Part shown: in pieces, positions 10,802 to 20,868 of the stretch | How the letters are laid out: each line of letters starts with the position of its first letter | Position numbering within the stretch: the stretch's first letter is position 1 | Source of the DNA: Hymenochaete sp. R1 | Taxonomy: Eukaryota; Basidiomycota; Agaricomycetes; Hymenochaetales; Hymenochaetaceae | NCBI GenBank assembly: GCA_019400425.1 | Contig: JAFREE010000236.1 | Span: forward strand, 1 to 28,276 | Direction: 5' to 3' | Length of the DNA stretch: 28,276 nt | Translations under genes and position numbers: made by a program | Notes under the pieces: generated by a model | Seen by the model: the letters and a program-made list of their open reading frames with translations, nothing else | Database searches by the model: none | Told to the model about the DNA's origin: nothing

Positions 10802-12625
10802 GTCTGTATCGTCGTCGTCGTCGTCAACGGTGTGCTCAGACGCACGCCTAACCAAGCAAGCGTCGGTGTGAGTGGATGTGACAGTGACATATATAGTGTG
10901 ACAACCCGTCTTTCCGACCGACTTTCTCTCCTGCCTTCTTCTATCAAGTTCCATGAAATCGTCTTCTTAGGCGGTTTTTTTTCCAGCGGATTCCCGTTGT
11001 TTCTGCAAGATCTTGGCAATTTTTTGGCTCTTCGACTGATAGAAGAGTTGTTTACTGATCTACTAACGGATTAGTGTAGTACGAACGCGCCGAACATCCC
11101 ACATATTGTCAAGAACGAATAACTGCAGCACGCGAACATAGACTGGGAGGGGCCTCAAAAGCATGATAGACGTTTGATGAAAGGGAAAAAGAAAGACAGG
11201 TGAGGATGGTAAAAAAAAAGTGAAGGAAGTTCCATATCTTATAGCTTCGACTATCTGCTTCTGGTGCCTTCCGTTGATTCCACATCCAACCTCACTTGGT
11301 TCCGTGTGGGCGCTTATTGAGTGTTTGAGACTCTGACAACATAGATATGGTTTCAAATGGATAAACCGGGACGAGGAAGGAAAGGAGGAGTCTCATTGAT
11401 GTTTGGACGACGTCTCATCAAAGATTGTGAGGTTGTATTGCATTGTCATTACTTACCCGCAATTTCTGCGCGCAAAGCTGATTGTAACTACCGCTATCGC
11501 TTCCGCTTCCTACGATACATTGTCAACAAATAATGGCAGACTAATCGGCATCAACGGTGATTCTCTTGGAATCTAATCTAGAGGTGAGTTAAGTTGACTG
11601 CATCTTCCTATAGGCCGCTGCCTTTAGTGCAGACTTTGAATGATGTAAGAACCCAAGTTGACAGACCACGCCATATTCAGCACATTCGGATTGACTGCCG
11701 GTATGTAGTGCTCGAAGAAGACAGGATTAAAACCAAATAAAGCCAAAAGATCTTCTCACGCATGCCTTTGGGCTAGACGAAGCTCTATGTGGTATTTGTC
11801 ATCGATATGGAACATGGTGACTTGATATGGTGCAAACGGAAAGTCTCAGAAAGTTGATCCAGCTGTTATTTGGATCAAGCAAACGACGAGAATGTAGTCC
11901 CATTGTTGGGTTTACATCCTATTGGCTAAGGTTTGTAGACTTCGACTGCGTGTAGAACGATGGGTTTACTTCACGCTCTGATGAATTTTCGCGGAAATGT
12001 CATCTGTATAAGACAGGTACTAATGCTCCGCGGATAAGAATCCTGCGGAAAGATCGAAATCGCCGAAGGCGACAAGTCATTGAAGCGACATCCACGAGGC
12101 CGAAGCATGAGGAGGGCAGAGTATTGCGCTTAGTGACCTTGCCACTGATCTCCTTTTTATCTTCTTTATGCACACTCCAAATGTGGATTCGGACTAGATG
12201 ATGAAAGACGAGAAAGGTCATGGTTCGATTAAATACGACGGTGATTGGGTAAGGACGGATTGATCGTGGTCCAAGCAAAGATTTGTTGAGGGTCTGTGCT
12301 TTCATGGAAGCCCTTCAAGTTCTCGAAGGCAGGTAGGTTGATTAGAGTGTATACAAGAACGTCACCACCTCTGTGAACGAAATTTATATCTTACTAACAT
12401 CTGACTTGCTATGATGATAATAAGTACTGAACTGAAGAGAGTCCCGACAGGTCGAAATGAGTTGATACCTGTTAATATCCTATATTTCACACGAACTCAT
12501 GCTAGACAAGTCGGTTTGGTTGAAGGAGTAACAATGCATTCAAATGAAATTATCATATAAAGTGGAAAAAAGGGGTTACTGTCGAAGGACTTGGACAGGA
12601 ACAGAGATTGGCCTGGCAATGTTCA
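10802..12625. other. Intergenic, no supported gene
   Basis: About 1.8 kb. It carries the promoter of the WHI2-like gene on its left and the 3' flank of the coiled-coil gene on its right. Open frames such as 12000-12305 minus show no family signature. A possible isolated minus-strand exon around 11453-11510 (Gly/Ser-rich, bounded by AG and GTAAGT) cannot be connected to anything. Confidence 0.45.
10888..10896 (-). promoter_or_regulatory. TATA-like box of the WHI2-like gene
   Basis: CTATATATG on the minus strand, about 90 nt upstream of the ATG at 10801. If used, it rules out the longer start at 10954, which lies upstream of it. Confidence 0.4.
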
Positions 12626-13876
12626 TCATGACAATGACGTCTCAGAGCCTGTTGCTGTAACTATGCCCGCCTCCCAGCCTTTACGCTTCTTTACATTTGC
12701 TGCAAACGCAGAGCCAGCTGCAAGATGTTGTTTGCTGAAATTTAACTCTTCCTTTCTGTCCTTACACAGATCTTGAAATACAACTCTGTATCTATTTCGA
12801 ATGCGTTCATCCTTCTTGGTCATTTTCGAAATCTTGAGCTCCAGTCTGTTTACAATCTTCATTTTATCGTCTTTGAGACTTTCGTTGTTAGTGATGCGTT
12901 CTAACTCTTCTTTGTACTCTTTTGTCTTTTTTCGAAGGTCTCGGACGTCGTCGAATATCTTGTTCGCCAGTTCCAGTCGCTCTTTGACTGGAAGAGAAGT
13001 CAAATTTGGTCGTTGCTCCGCCGGAGGTTGGAACAGTTTTTGAAGCCATTCCTCACCGGGCTCATTGAAAAGCTCGTTTTCGTCGCCCAGCCCTATCTGG
13101 CACCTCTTTTCATTGGATAGCCGTAAGAGGGACGCACGATTCACACTTGTGAGATCAGTATACGACTTCATAACTCTTTTCCTTTCCTTCGATTTTCCCG
13201 GATCGGACTGGAGCCTGTCAGCAGTTTTGCGTCCTTCGACGATTTGATTGAAAACCCCCAGAATGCGTGAATCAAAGTCAGGATGCGTCTCCTGATACGC
13301 TGCCTTGCTCTCATTCTCGCCTTTCCCTTGTTCGAGTGAACTTGAAGAAAAGGGAGAGATTGAATTCCTGCCTTCTCCGGCAAGATCCTCCGCTAAGAAT
13401 TGGAACTCGTACTGCGTATCTTCCGAGCCCATGCCGTATGTTCCGAATTCAGAGTAGTCTGGCTGATTAAGGGGTACGTTGAGCTTGGATGGAGAAGAGA
13501 TTTGTCTGTGCTCGTATACTTGAAGCTCAGCCTCGAGCTGGTCGACACGAGCAACCTGGGGACTGAGTAGGTCGTAATCATCGGATCGCTCAAGGGCGCT
13601 ACGAAGCTCAGGAAGTATATGGCGTACTTTGTCGAAATACTCTTTTATGCAATGTTCTTCCTTCTCCAGCGCCCTAAGAAGCTGTGGTCGATGGCTAAAG
13701 GGAGAGTCAGACTGGGCCTCATCCTCTCCCTTCTTTATACGCAAGACGGTAGATGAGGCTCGATTCATTGACTCCTTCAGGGGTATGAGCACTCTCATCC
13801 AATGATCGAGTTCGTCGGGCGCAGACAGTGTCAAGGAATGGGTTCGGTGTTTAGGTGAGGTCGAGTTTGATGACAT
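12626..13876 (-). CDS. Unrecognised charged coiled-coil protein, 416 aa
   Basis: A single uninterrupted frame from ATG (13876) to the stop at 12626, unlike its intron-rich neighbours. The first 20 residues are Ser/Thr-rich. The middle is acidic and polar (LEQGKGENESKAAYQETHP). The C-terminal third (about residues 295-390) is strongly charged and heptad-like, with runs such as VRDLRKKTKEYKEELERI and ISKMTKKDERIRNRYR, which suggest a coiled coil, followed by a basic KKRKGWEAG tail. No signal peptide, transmembrane segment or catalytic motif is visible, and I do not recognise the family. The length and composition argue for a real gene. It might be a lineage-specific structural or nuclear protein. 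Confidence 0.65.
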   Translation of the reverse strand: MSSNSTSPKHRTHSLTLSAPDELDHWMRVLIPLKESMNRASSTVLRIKKGEDEAQSDSPFSHRPQLLRALEKEEHCIKEYFDKVRHILPELRSALERSDDYDLLSPQVARVDQLEAELQVYEHRQISSPSKLNVPLNQPDYSEFGTYGMGSEDTQYEFQFLAEDLAGEGRNSISPFSSSSLEQGKGENESKAAYQETHPDFDSRILGVFNQIVEGRKTADRLQSDPGKSKERKRVMKSYTDLTSVNRASLLRLSNEKRCQIGLGDENELFNEPGEEWLQKLFQPPAEQRPNLTSLPVKERLELANKIFDDVRDLRKKTKEYKEELERITNNESLKDDKMKIVNRLELKISKMTKKDERIRNRYRVVFQDLCKDRKEELNFSKQHLAAGSAFAANVKKRKGWEAGIVTATGSETSLS

Positions 13877-14221
13877 GATACGTACGGTTGTGGGAAATCA
13901 GAGATCGGTTATGTGTTTTGAATAAACGGGTATTCTGTGTAGCGGCGTGTAAAATGTATGGGATCAAAGGAAGAAAGTAAATAGGAGAGATACCAATAAT
14001 GTGACATGCAAAGCATCCTCTCGTGGGTGAGCACCCAGTAATTTGCGCGTCATCAGCCCTCTACTTTGTAGATAGGGGGCTATTCGTACACGCATTGACG
14101 GCTCTAGACTCGGTACTTTGAAAAGTAGAGAAAGCCATGACGCAATAATACTATTCTGATGAAAGCACAGGAGACATAACACAATAAGATGGTTGGACAT
14201 AATTGGAACGGGATGTAATAG
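13877..14221. other. Upstream flank of the coiled-coil gene
   Basis: About 345 bp between the start of the coiled-coil gene and the palindromic element. Presumed promoter; no clear TATA box or gene. Confidence 0.4.
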
Positions 14222-14350
14222 TTATTGATTCTATGTTTTCGGATTTATTGTGTTGACAGATTTGGAAATATATCCTTACTTTGGCAGGAGGATAAGAATA
14301 TGTTTCCAAATTTCGTCTGCTTCACAGATCTTGAAACATAGAATCAATAA
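14222..14350. mobile_element. 129-bp palindromic MITE-like element
   Basis: The ends are perfect 17-bp inverted repeats: TTATTGATTCTATGTTT at 14222-14238 and its reverse complement at 14334-14350. The arms stay imperfectly complementary inward, with TTTGGAAATAT facing ATGTTTCCAAA, so nearly the whole unit can fold into one hairpin. If the repeat is taken to begin at TTGATTC, a TA dinucleotide flanks both ends, as expected of Tc1/mariner-type insertions. There is no coding capacity. It lies about 350 bp upstream of the cyclophilin gene. A structured RNA or a replication-derived palindrome are alternatives. Confidence 0.6.
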
Positions 14351-14698
14351 ATATTAGTGTTCAAGTCAAATATGTTCACCCATCTTATGGTAATATGTCT
14401 GCTGTGAAGGGAACAAGTCAAAGTGAGCCTAAGAGCCTGAGAGTGAAGAACTTCGTGTACGATTGCACATACCACACGAAAAATTCCAGTGAACGGTATA
14501 GCAAGCAAGCAGCCACGATTTTGAAAAAAAGTTCTTTATTTCCAAAGCCAGTGATTCAATTGAAGGTTTGCCCTGGGAAGAAAGTGATCATGATGGGACG
14601 AGCGTGAGTCCTGAGAAAGAGACTTCGGTAGGGGCGGTAGGAGAGTCCCAAACGCGAATCCGAGTGTCATTACATAGCTTTCACCACTGACCACCACC

Positions 14699-15731
14699 AT
14701 GTCTACCACAACGCAACGACCCGTCGTCTTCTTCGACGTCAACATCGGCGAAACGTCTATTGGTCGAATTAAGATGGAGCTCTTCAGCGATATCGTGCCA
14801 AAGTGAGACCGTGCCATTCTCTTAACTGCGATTTCAGGTTTGACACGCATTGCAGGACGGCAGAGAATTTCCGGCAGCTTTGTACCGGTGAATATAGGTA
14901 CGTTCAGTGCTATTTCACGCAGAGGTAAAAGTCTGACGGTTTGATAGGATCAGTAATCGCCCTCAAGGCTACAAGGGTGCCATCTTTCATCGGTGCGCTT
15001 CGTCATGCCTTCCTTCGTGCTTCTCGAGTTCATTCGTTCATTCATAGCGTGTAAGCAGTTAGTGTTCCTGACTTTCTACACTGAGCTCTGAGCCCCAGTC
15101 TTTGATTAGCATCCCTAACTTCATGTGCCAAGGTGCGTATCGAGGAACATAGAGAGATGAGAAGAAACTGAGTGAGGTTGTACAGGTGGGGATTTCATCA
15201 AGGGTGATGGAACGGGTTCATTTTCTATCTATGGTGATAACTTTCCGGTAAGCCGATCTCCTCTGAATCGCAGCTGTATGCTAAACCAAATAAACTAGGA
15301 CGAGAACTTTGATATGAAGCACACTGGACCTGGCCTTCTTTCTATGGTACGGGTTGTTAACGTAGCTGCGCAGCCTGGTCTCTGACGATTGCACGTAGGC
15401 CAATTCCGGACCGAATACAAACGGATGTCAGGTGAGCAAGGCTTTCTCATACTCGAGGCTATTCTCATGAATAACACCAATGTCTCAGTTTTTCATAACG
15501 ACCGAGAAATGCGACTTCTTGGATGGGAAGCATGTCGTATTCGGCAAGGTCGTCGATGGAATGCTGACGCTGCGCAAAATCGAAAATGTGCCTACGGGCC
15601 AGAACAGTAGGCCTAAGTTGGACGTACGAATAGCCGGTGAGCCATATCCTTTCGTCCATCTAGCGCAGTTCGCCGACGGGGAACTAACATGCTCGTTCTG
15701 TTGCAATTACGAAGAATGCGGAGAGATGTAA
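14699..15731 (+). CDS. Cyclophilin H-type peptidyl-prolyl isomerase, 174 aa
   Basis: Ten exons: 14699-14802, 14856-14897, 14948-14992, a 3-nt exon 15048-15050, 15110-15132, 15186-15247, 15299-15346, 15399-15431, 15489-15636 and 15715-15731. The product is a full-length single-domain cyclophilin, which catalyses cis-trans isomerisation of prolyl bonds. The active-site block [14 protein letters not shown] (Arg64, Phe69, Met70, Gln72), the [15 protein letters not shown] block and the GKHVVFGKV block are present. The ending [10 protein letters not shown] followed by the terminal ECGEM matches the PPIH (USA-CyP, U4/U6.U5 tri-snRNP) subgroup better than cyclophilin A, so a spliceosomal, nuclear role is likely. 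At the position of the cyclosporin-contact Trp (Trp121 in human cyclophilin A) it has Phe130 (KCDFLDGKH). No signal peptide is present. Confidence 0.9.
15048..15050 (+). other. Predicted 3-nt micro-exon in the cyclophilin gene
   Basis: The trinucleotide CGT sits between an acceptor (CATAG) and a donor (GTAAGC). Both flanking introns (14993-15047, 55 nt; 15051-15109, 59 nt) have normal length and GT-AG ends. Including it restores the Val of the invariant FHRVI block. Skipping it keeps frame but deletes that Val. Confidence 0.6.
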
Positions 15732-15982
15732 CACATATGCATGCATTCGGCGAACGACAATTTGGGAAATGTGACTTGCAAGAGTGCGTTTCAGTGTACG
15801 ATAATGCGTTGATAATGAAATTGGGGGTACTTCTTAAGCTCTTTATCCTATCAGCATGTGACTTTCCGTGGACCGTGGCCACCCCTTATCAGTACTCTAT
15901 CGCCCCTATTAAAACTCCCTGAGTGTAGACGGTCAACAGCCATCGTGTTGGTTTAGCGTCTACCGTCTTGCACTGTTTGAAG

Positions 15983-18836
15983 ATGGCAGATCCAAAGGCA
16001 GCTGTACATACTTCTGACTTGAAACCTGGCACAGCGACCGATGTGCAGCAAGAAACCGCACGAATCGCCTTTGGGAACACGCTTCATCCACTTGACCCTC
16101 TCACCCCTGACGAGGTATATGATAGTCGCTCACATTTCACACTCTTCTGAACTAGCACTGTAGATTACAGCCATATCGTTAACAGTCCGTTCGTATTGCA
16201 CCGAACATACCGGTGTCAAGGCCTTCAAGTTCATCGTCAGCAATATTATCCCTCCGCCAAAGAAGGCCGTCCTTGCTTCCCTCAGTATCCCGCTTGCAAC
16301 AGGCCAAGTTCCGGAACTTAAGACCAGCGTTCAGAGGCGAGCAGAGACTGATGTAAGTGCTTCTGCTCAAGAAGTTGTTTGGGATCTTGCTTAGAGCTAA
16401 AACTTTATCTAATCTACGATCGCAGTTCATTGATCTCGTCAATGGGTGCGTCATTATTGCTGCCTCATCTCAATCAACCGCTCAGCTTAGCTTCGTTTGA
16501 GTTTAGCGATGCGTACAATGTAATACTTGTCGTTAAAGATAGCAAATGGACCGTTGAGAAATGCAGTAAACTTCCAGAGGGCACTCAACCCCAGATCTCT
16601 GTCGAAGAGCTTGCTCTGGCCGAAGACGTCGTGAAGAAGGATCCTAAGGTGCACGCGCTTGTTAAAGAGATTGGTACGCCCTGATATTGTGTGTCCTTCA
16701 AGTGCTCTCTGAACACGGAATTTTGCATGCACAGGACTAAAGCCAGAGAACATTGCATGCGATGGATGGTCAATCGGGTACGATGAACGTTTCCCCGCAA
16801 GCAAGCGGGTTCAGCAGGCGCTTATGTTCGCTCGCTTTGGCACACACGAGAACCTTTACGCCCACCCTTTGGTAAGGTCTTGATTCGTGCCGTATTCGTG
16901 TGCCTGTAACTAACGTCTATGACAGGATTTTGTCCCTATACTCGATTCTAACTCCGGCGAAGTCATCCACATTGACTTCCCTCCACATCGTGACTCTACT
17001 GGCGTGCTTTCCGTTGATAACTCCAATCCAACCGCCCTTTCCCTCGCCGAAGAGTCCCTGAAGGGCTCGAAACGTGAACGAATTCCAGCACCGAAGGAAC
17101 GTTTCGACTTCCTGCCTGATCTGCGCGGGGATGGGTTTAAACCACGGTCGGATGTGAAGCCGTTGAATATCGTGCAGCCAGACGGCGTGAGCTTCACGAT
17201 GAATGGGAACGAGTTGGAATGGCAGAAATGGAAGATGCACATTGGTATGTGCAAACATATTGTACTGTCGGACTTATGGCACTTAATCTTTCTCTTCTGT
17301 CCTAAGCATTTTCTCATCGCGAAGGAATCGTTATATCTACAGTCACGTATAACGATGACGGGGCGCTTAGACCGGTGTTCTATCGGATGTCGCTGGCTGA
17401 GATGGTCGTGCCGTATGGTGCACCTGAATATCCACACCCAAGAAAGTTTGCATTTGATGCGTGAGTGTTTGACGTACCATTGAGATACACTAGTTCATTA
17501 ACAATTCGGTAGCGGCGAGTACGGGATGGGAACGATGGCTAACGATTTATCCCTTGGATGCGATTGTGTAGGAACTATCCACTACTTGGTGCGTCTATTC
17601 ACGTTTATCACCTTGTCATCGCGGTCGCTCAAATTATCGGGATAGCCTGGATGTTTCGTTGGAAATGACGGAAGCGCAATCAAGATCAAGAATGCGATCT
17701 GCATTCATGAAGAAGACGACGGACTAATGTGGAAACATTCCGATTATCGTCCTGGAGGCCGTTCGTTCGCGGCTCGAAGCAGGAGACTTGTCGTTAGCAT
17801 GTGCTGCACTTTAGCCAACTACGGTGCGGATTCTTGTTTTTTTTTCGATCATTGCTGTCCGCTGCTAATAGAGTCTATTGTGTCAAAAGAATATATTTGG
17901 AATTATCGGTTCTATCAAGATGGAACGATTGAGTTTGAGGTGCGGTTGACAGGCATCCTTCAAACCTATGTCTCAAAGGACGGCGAGGCAAACCCGTTCG
18001 GTACGAACGTCGCACCAAATGTAAATGCTCATTACCATCAACATCTGTTTTCACTGCGTGTCGACCCTATGGTGGATGGTCTGAAAAATAGCGTCCTCGA
18101 GACCGACGTTGTCCCTCTCCCGTCTTCTATTGGGTCAAGGGAGAATTTTGCCGGTAACGGATTCACGACGACGTCTCGCGTGTTGAAAGAATCCGGGCCG
18201 CAGGAGTACTCTTTCGAACGCGACCGCCGCTGGCGCATTATCAATGGAGATGCAAAACCACATTACGCGTCGGGCGGCCAACCTGGATACGGTATCATGA
18301 TGCGTGGTGCATTGATGTCGTTGCTTGCGAAGCAAGGAAGTTGGGTGGAGCGTCGCGCTGGATTTACGTCTAGCCCGTTCTGGGTGATCAAGGACAAGGA
18401 AGGGACAGATGGCTCAAGGGTATATCCGAGCGGGAAATACGTACCGCAGACAAGGGGGCAGCCCGAGGAATCGATTGTTCCGTGGGCGAAGGAAAAGGCA
18501 AGCGTTGATAAAGAGGATATCGTTGTTTTCTTAACCATTGGTGTGTAGTTCGATAGAAAGAAGTAAAGATCCCAAGTTGATGTCTTTCGCAGGTACAAAT
18601 CATATCCCTCGTCCTGAGGATTGGCCAGTGTAAGTCAAAAATTTCCTTCAAGCGTATATGATAGAAGAGTCGACTCTTTCAACAGGATGCCAGTCGAGCA
18701 TTTAAACGTCCTTTTCAAACCCCAGAATTTCTTCAGAATCAATCCAGCACTCGATCTTCCTCCTGCAAACGATACGAAGAGCTGCGCTGCGTTTACAAGC
18801 CCGCCGGATTCAAAGTCGACATGTTGTGCTCAATGA
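15983..18836 (+). CDS. Copper amine oxidase (topaquinone type), 736 aa
   Basis: Twelve exons: 15983-16114, 16164-16352, 16426-16445, 16507-16673, 16735-16871, 16926-17244, 17307-17460, 17513-17588, 17646-17823, 17890-18540, 18593-18629 and 18686-18836. It oxidises primary amines to aldehydes with release of ammonia and hydrogen peroxide. Visible family marks are the catalytic-base motif FDAGEYG (Asp372), the cofactor site NYEY with Tyr457 as the topaquinone precursor, the copper ligands in HQHLFSLRVDPMVDG (His507, His509) and the third His in HIPRPED (His678). The start gives MADPKAAVHTSD and no signal peptide, so the protein is probably intracellular; the C-terminus (TCCAQ) is not a PTS1. 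The ATG lies 251 nt after the cyclophilin stop on the same strand. An alternative acceptor before 17872 would disrupt the cofactor motif (see findings). Substrate preference cannot be read from the sequence. Confidence 0.93.
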
Positions 18837-19158
18837 AGGGTGAAATACCCGGTATGTGATAGTCGAGGCAAAGTAATCGTTGGAATAATGCATTTTTGCT
18901 TCTGTACACCACGAATTTCCTGTATAAATATTGCCATGTGAAGGATAGGATACGTAGACATTTTCTACGTCAGCTCTCTATCCGTAGAATTGGTATAAGG
19001 ATATCGAATGAGGCATCAACCTTATGGAAAATTGCGCACTTCTTTTTTTCGCCAGCGGAGCATGTATTAGAATGCCGTCGATGGGTGGTCGAGGACACGT
19101 GTCTCTTCCATAGCCCTCCGAGCAATATGAAGATATTCGTAAAGGAACAACCTCAGAT
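18837..19158. other. Convergent 3' flank between amine oxidase and LTO1
   Basis: 322 bp between two stop codons on opposite strands. The 172-codon plus-strand frame that runs through it (18896-19414) is antisense to LTO1's last exon and has no family signature. No gene seen. Confidence 0.5.
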
Positions 19159-19812
19159 TCAGAAGCTAATATCAACCTCTGACTTGTGGATAGGCCATAT
19201 AGTCTTCTTGTCAGTCGACTTCGTTGATGAATTTTTGCTTTCGTTCATCCCGAGATCACTTCCATCATCAGGTTTCGAGTGTCCAGCTCGAAGACTCGGC
19301 TTCGTTCCAACGGAGGTACAGAGCATTTTGTACCGTGAGCGAATCTGGTTGATTAAATGTGGTATATTGATCTCCTCAGCGCCGGCGCCTGAAGGGTTTT
19401 GCATTGGGAAATGAGATATGAGATCGACCAAAAAGGATGCGTTATGCTTTATTCGAGTCCTGTGGGTCATGTTTTAGCTGGTTGGGGGATGAACCATGTA
19501 TGCGCACGTACGACGAACTCACCCATCGGAGTTCGCCTCTGCAAAAGTCAACCAGAGCAGGGCAAAGCCTTCGTAAAAGCCCACTTCCTCCCAAATTTCG
19601 AAGCCTTTTTGTCGGCCAAGGTCTCGACCTTCTATCCTGCCGTGGATGGCGCCGTGTTGCTCCCCGTCCGAAAAGCCAACATCGTAGAAGCTTCATAACG
19701 TTGTCACAGTCGTGCAAAGACCGAAATGACGAATTTCCCGTGCTCACTGTTGTTCCAGGTTCACAATGTCTTCAATGTCAACCTCTTCTGCATATGCGAC
19801 TGCGTGAGTCAT
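19159..19812 (-). CDS. LTO1: LTO1 homologue, adaptor for Fe-S loading of ABCE1/Rli1, 177 aa
   Basis: Three exons: 19812-19748, 19690-19523 and 19459-19159. Residues 27-63 carry the deca-GX3 pattern of the Yae1/Lto1 family, with Gly at 27, 31, 35, 39, 43, 47, 51, 59 and 63 and Trp at the one missing position, 55. The next exon reads RIKHNASFLVDLISHFP, NPSGAGAEEINIPHLINQIR and SRYKMLC, the usual Lto1 continuation (the human homologue is ORAOV1/LTO1). In yeast, Lto1-Yae1 bridges the cytosolic Fe-S targeting complex to Rli1, a ribosome-recycling ATPase. The protein ends EVDISF; the final Ile-Ser-Phe fits the C-terminal targeting tripeptide described for CIA clients and adaptors. It is transcribed away from the DUF2470 gene across a 156-bp spacer and converges with the amine oxidase gene. 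Confidence 0.88.
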
Positions 19813-19968
19813 GGTAATGGTAGTTGGTCGCCAAAGTGCGTGAGACCCTCGCTCCTGCCGGTCTTGAGCGTGCCTACGCATACCCGAGCCCTGCCGCTTG
19901 GAACGCTCCTTTTCTCTCTTTTCTCACCTCCCTCTTTCTTCCATTCACTCATAACCCCGACGACGACA
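19813..19968. promoter_or_regulatory. Short divergent promoter shared by LTO1 and the DUF2470 gene
   Basis: 156 bp separate the two start codons. The plus-strand side ends in a long pyrimidine-rich tract (about 19908-19945) just before the DUF2470 ATG, common in fungal housekeeping promoters. No TATA box is obvious. Shared control of both genes is inference. Confidence 0.55.
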
Positions 19969-20789
19969 ATGTCAGACCCCGTAGCTGATAAGTCGACATT
20001 CCTTTGCATGTACATGTCCAACCACCCAGACACGCTCGTTGCGTATGTCAGGTACTGGGGTAAAGTCTCGCAGCACGTCCAGAGCGCGAAGATGACGGCC
20101 ATCGACAGCAAGGTAAATGGGCAGCCCTTGACACATTCTTTGCAAAATCTTACACTTCCTTCCGTAGGGAATGACACTATCGTACAAGGTCAAGGGCGAC
20201 AAGGAATCGGAGGTGAGGGTTGCCTTCGATCCTCCGTTGGCAGGCTATGAGGAAGTCAAGCCTCGTCTGCTCAGCATGACTGCCGATGCCCAAGAGTCTC
20301 TTGGAATGGTACGTCTGAAAATTCTTCACACTCGAATTATGCTTACGACGAGGTACAATATTGTAGTCCAAGGTACCCCAAATCAACTCGTTCAAGTTCC
20401 CGACCAATGCGCTCTACACGACGGGTCCCCTCGTCGCTCTTCTGATCTATACATCGCTGGCATCTCTTTACGAAGGCCCGCAGTGGTCGTACGGTCAATG
20501 GCTGTTCAATGCGGTTGGGGGATCTTCGGTGGTGAAGGGGATATGGGCGTTCTCTGTCGCAACCCATGGCCTCGAATCCATATACTCTCTTCGTCAATGC
20601 ATGAAGCATCGGACTGGATTCTGTGTCGGGGTAAGTGATTATCGTGTACGTTAATATACTTGACTCTGACTGTTTACCCTGCAGTTCAAATACGTTTTCT
20701 CGAACTTTATCTTCGGTGCCCCAGTATTGTTCGCTCTTCGTCACGCTATTCAGAAAGCTCGAATCGATTCCATTATGAAAGGTAACTAG
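19969..20789 (+). CDS. DUF2470 domain integral membrane protein, 217 aa
   Basis: Four exons: 19969-20112, 20168-20308, 20367-20630 and 20685-20789, all joined in phase 0. The N-terminal half matches DUF2470, a small domain of the split-barrel/HugZ-like haem-utilisation group: FLCMYMSNHPDTLVAYVRYWG, SAKMTAIDSKGMTLSYKV, then VRVAFDPPLAGYEEVKPRLL and AQESLG. The C-terminal half is hydrophobic, with likely membrane segments at about LYTTGPLVALLIYTSLASLY, IWAFSVATHGLESIYSL and FSNFIFGAPVLFALRHA, resembling the DUF4499-type membrane region found after DUF2470 in fungi. Function is unknown; an organelle membrane protein is likely. The C-terminus is SIMKGN with no retrieval motif. It converges with the AASS gene, with 79 bp between stops. 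Confidence 0.82.
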
Positions 20790-20868
20790 ATACCCTAGTC
20801 GATTTATATTACACGCTATATACACATTCCTTGCTCCTTTGAAATTATATTAATAATGTCTGAAAAGT

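Noticed and set aside
11453..11510. Possible minus-strand exon encoding a Gly/Ser-rich stretch bounded by AG and GTAAGT
   Set aside because: No neighbouring exon keeps frame with it; isolated splice-like signals arise by chance.
14395..14607. 70-codon plus-strand frame between the palindrome and the cyclophilin gene
   Set aside because: No family match; the region is better explained as the cyclophilin promoter and leader.
18896..19414. 172-codon plus-strand frame after the amine oxidase
   Set aside because: Partly antisense to the LTO1 last exon; no motif, and the amine oxidase already ends at 18836.
19399..19698. Plus-strand frame with good codon texture
   Set aside because: It is the antisense shadow of LTO1 exon 2, which carries the Gly-X3 repeat of the family.
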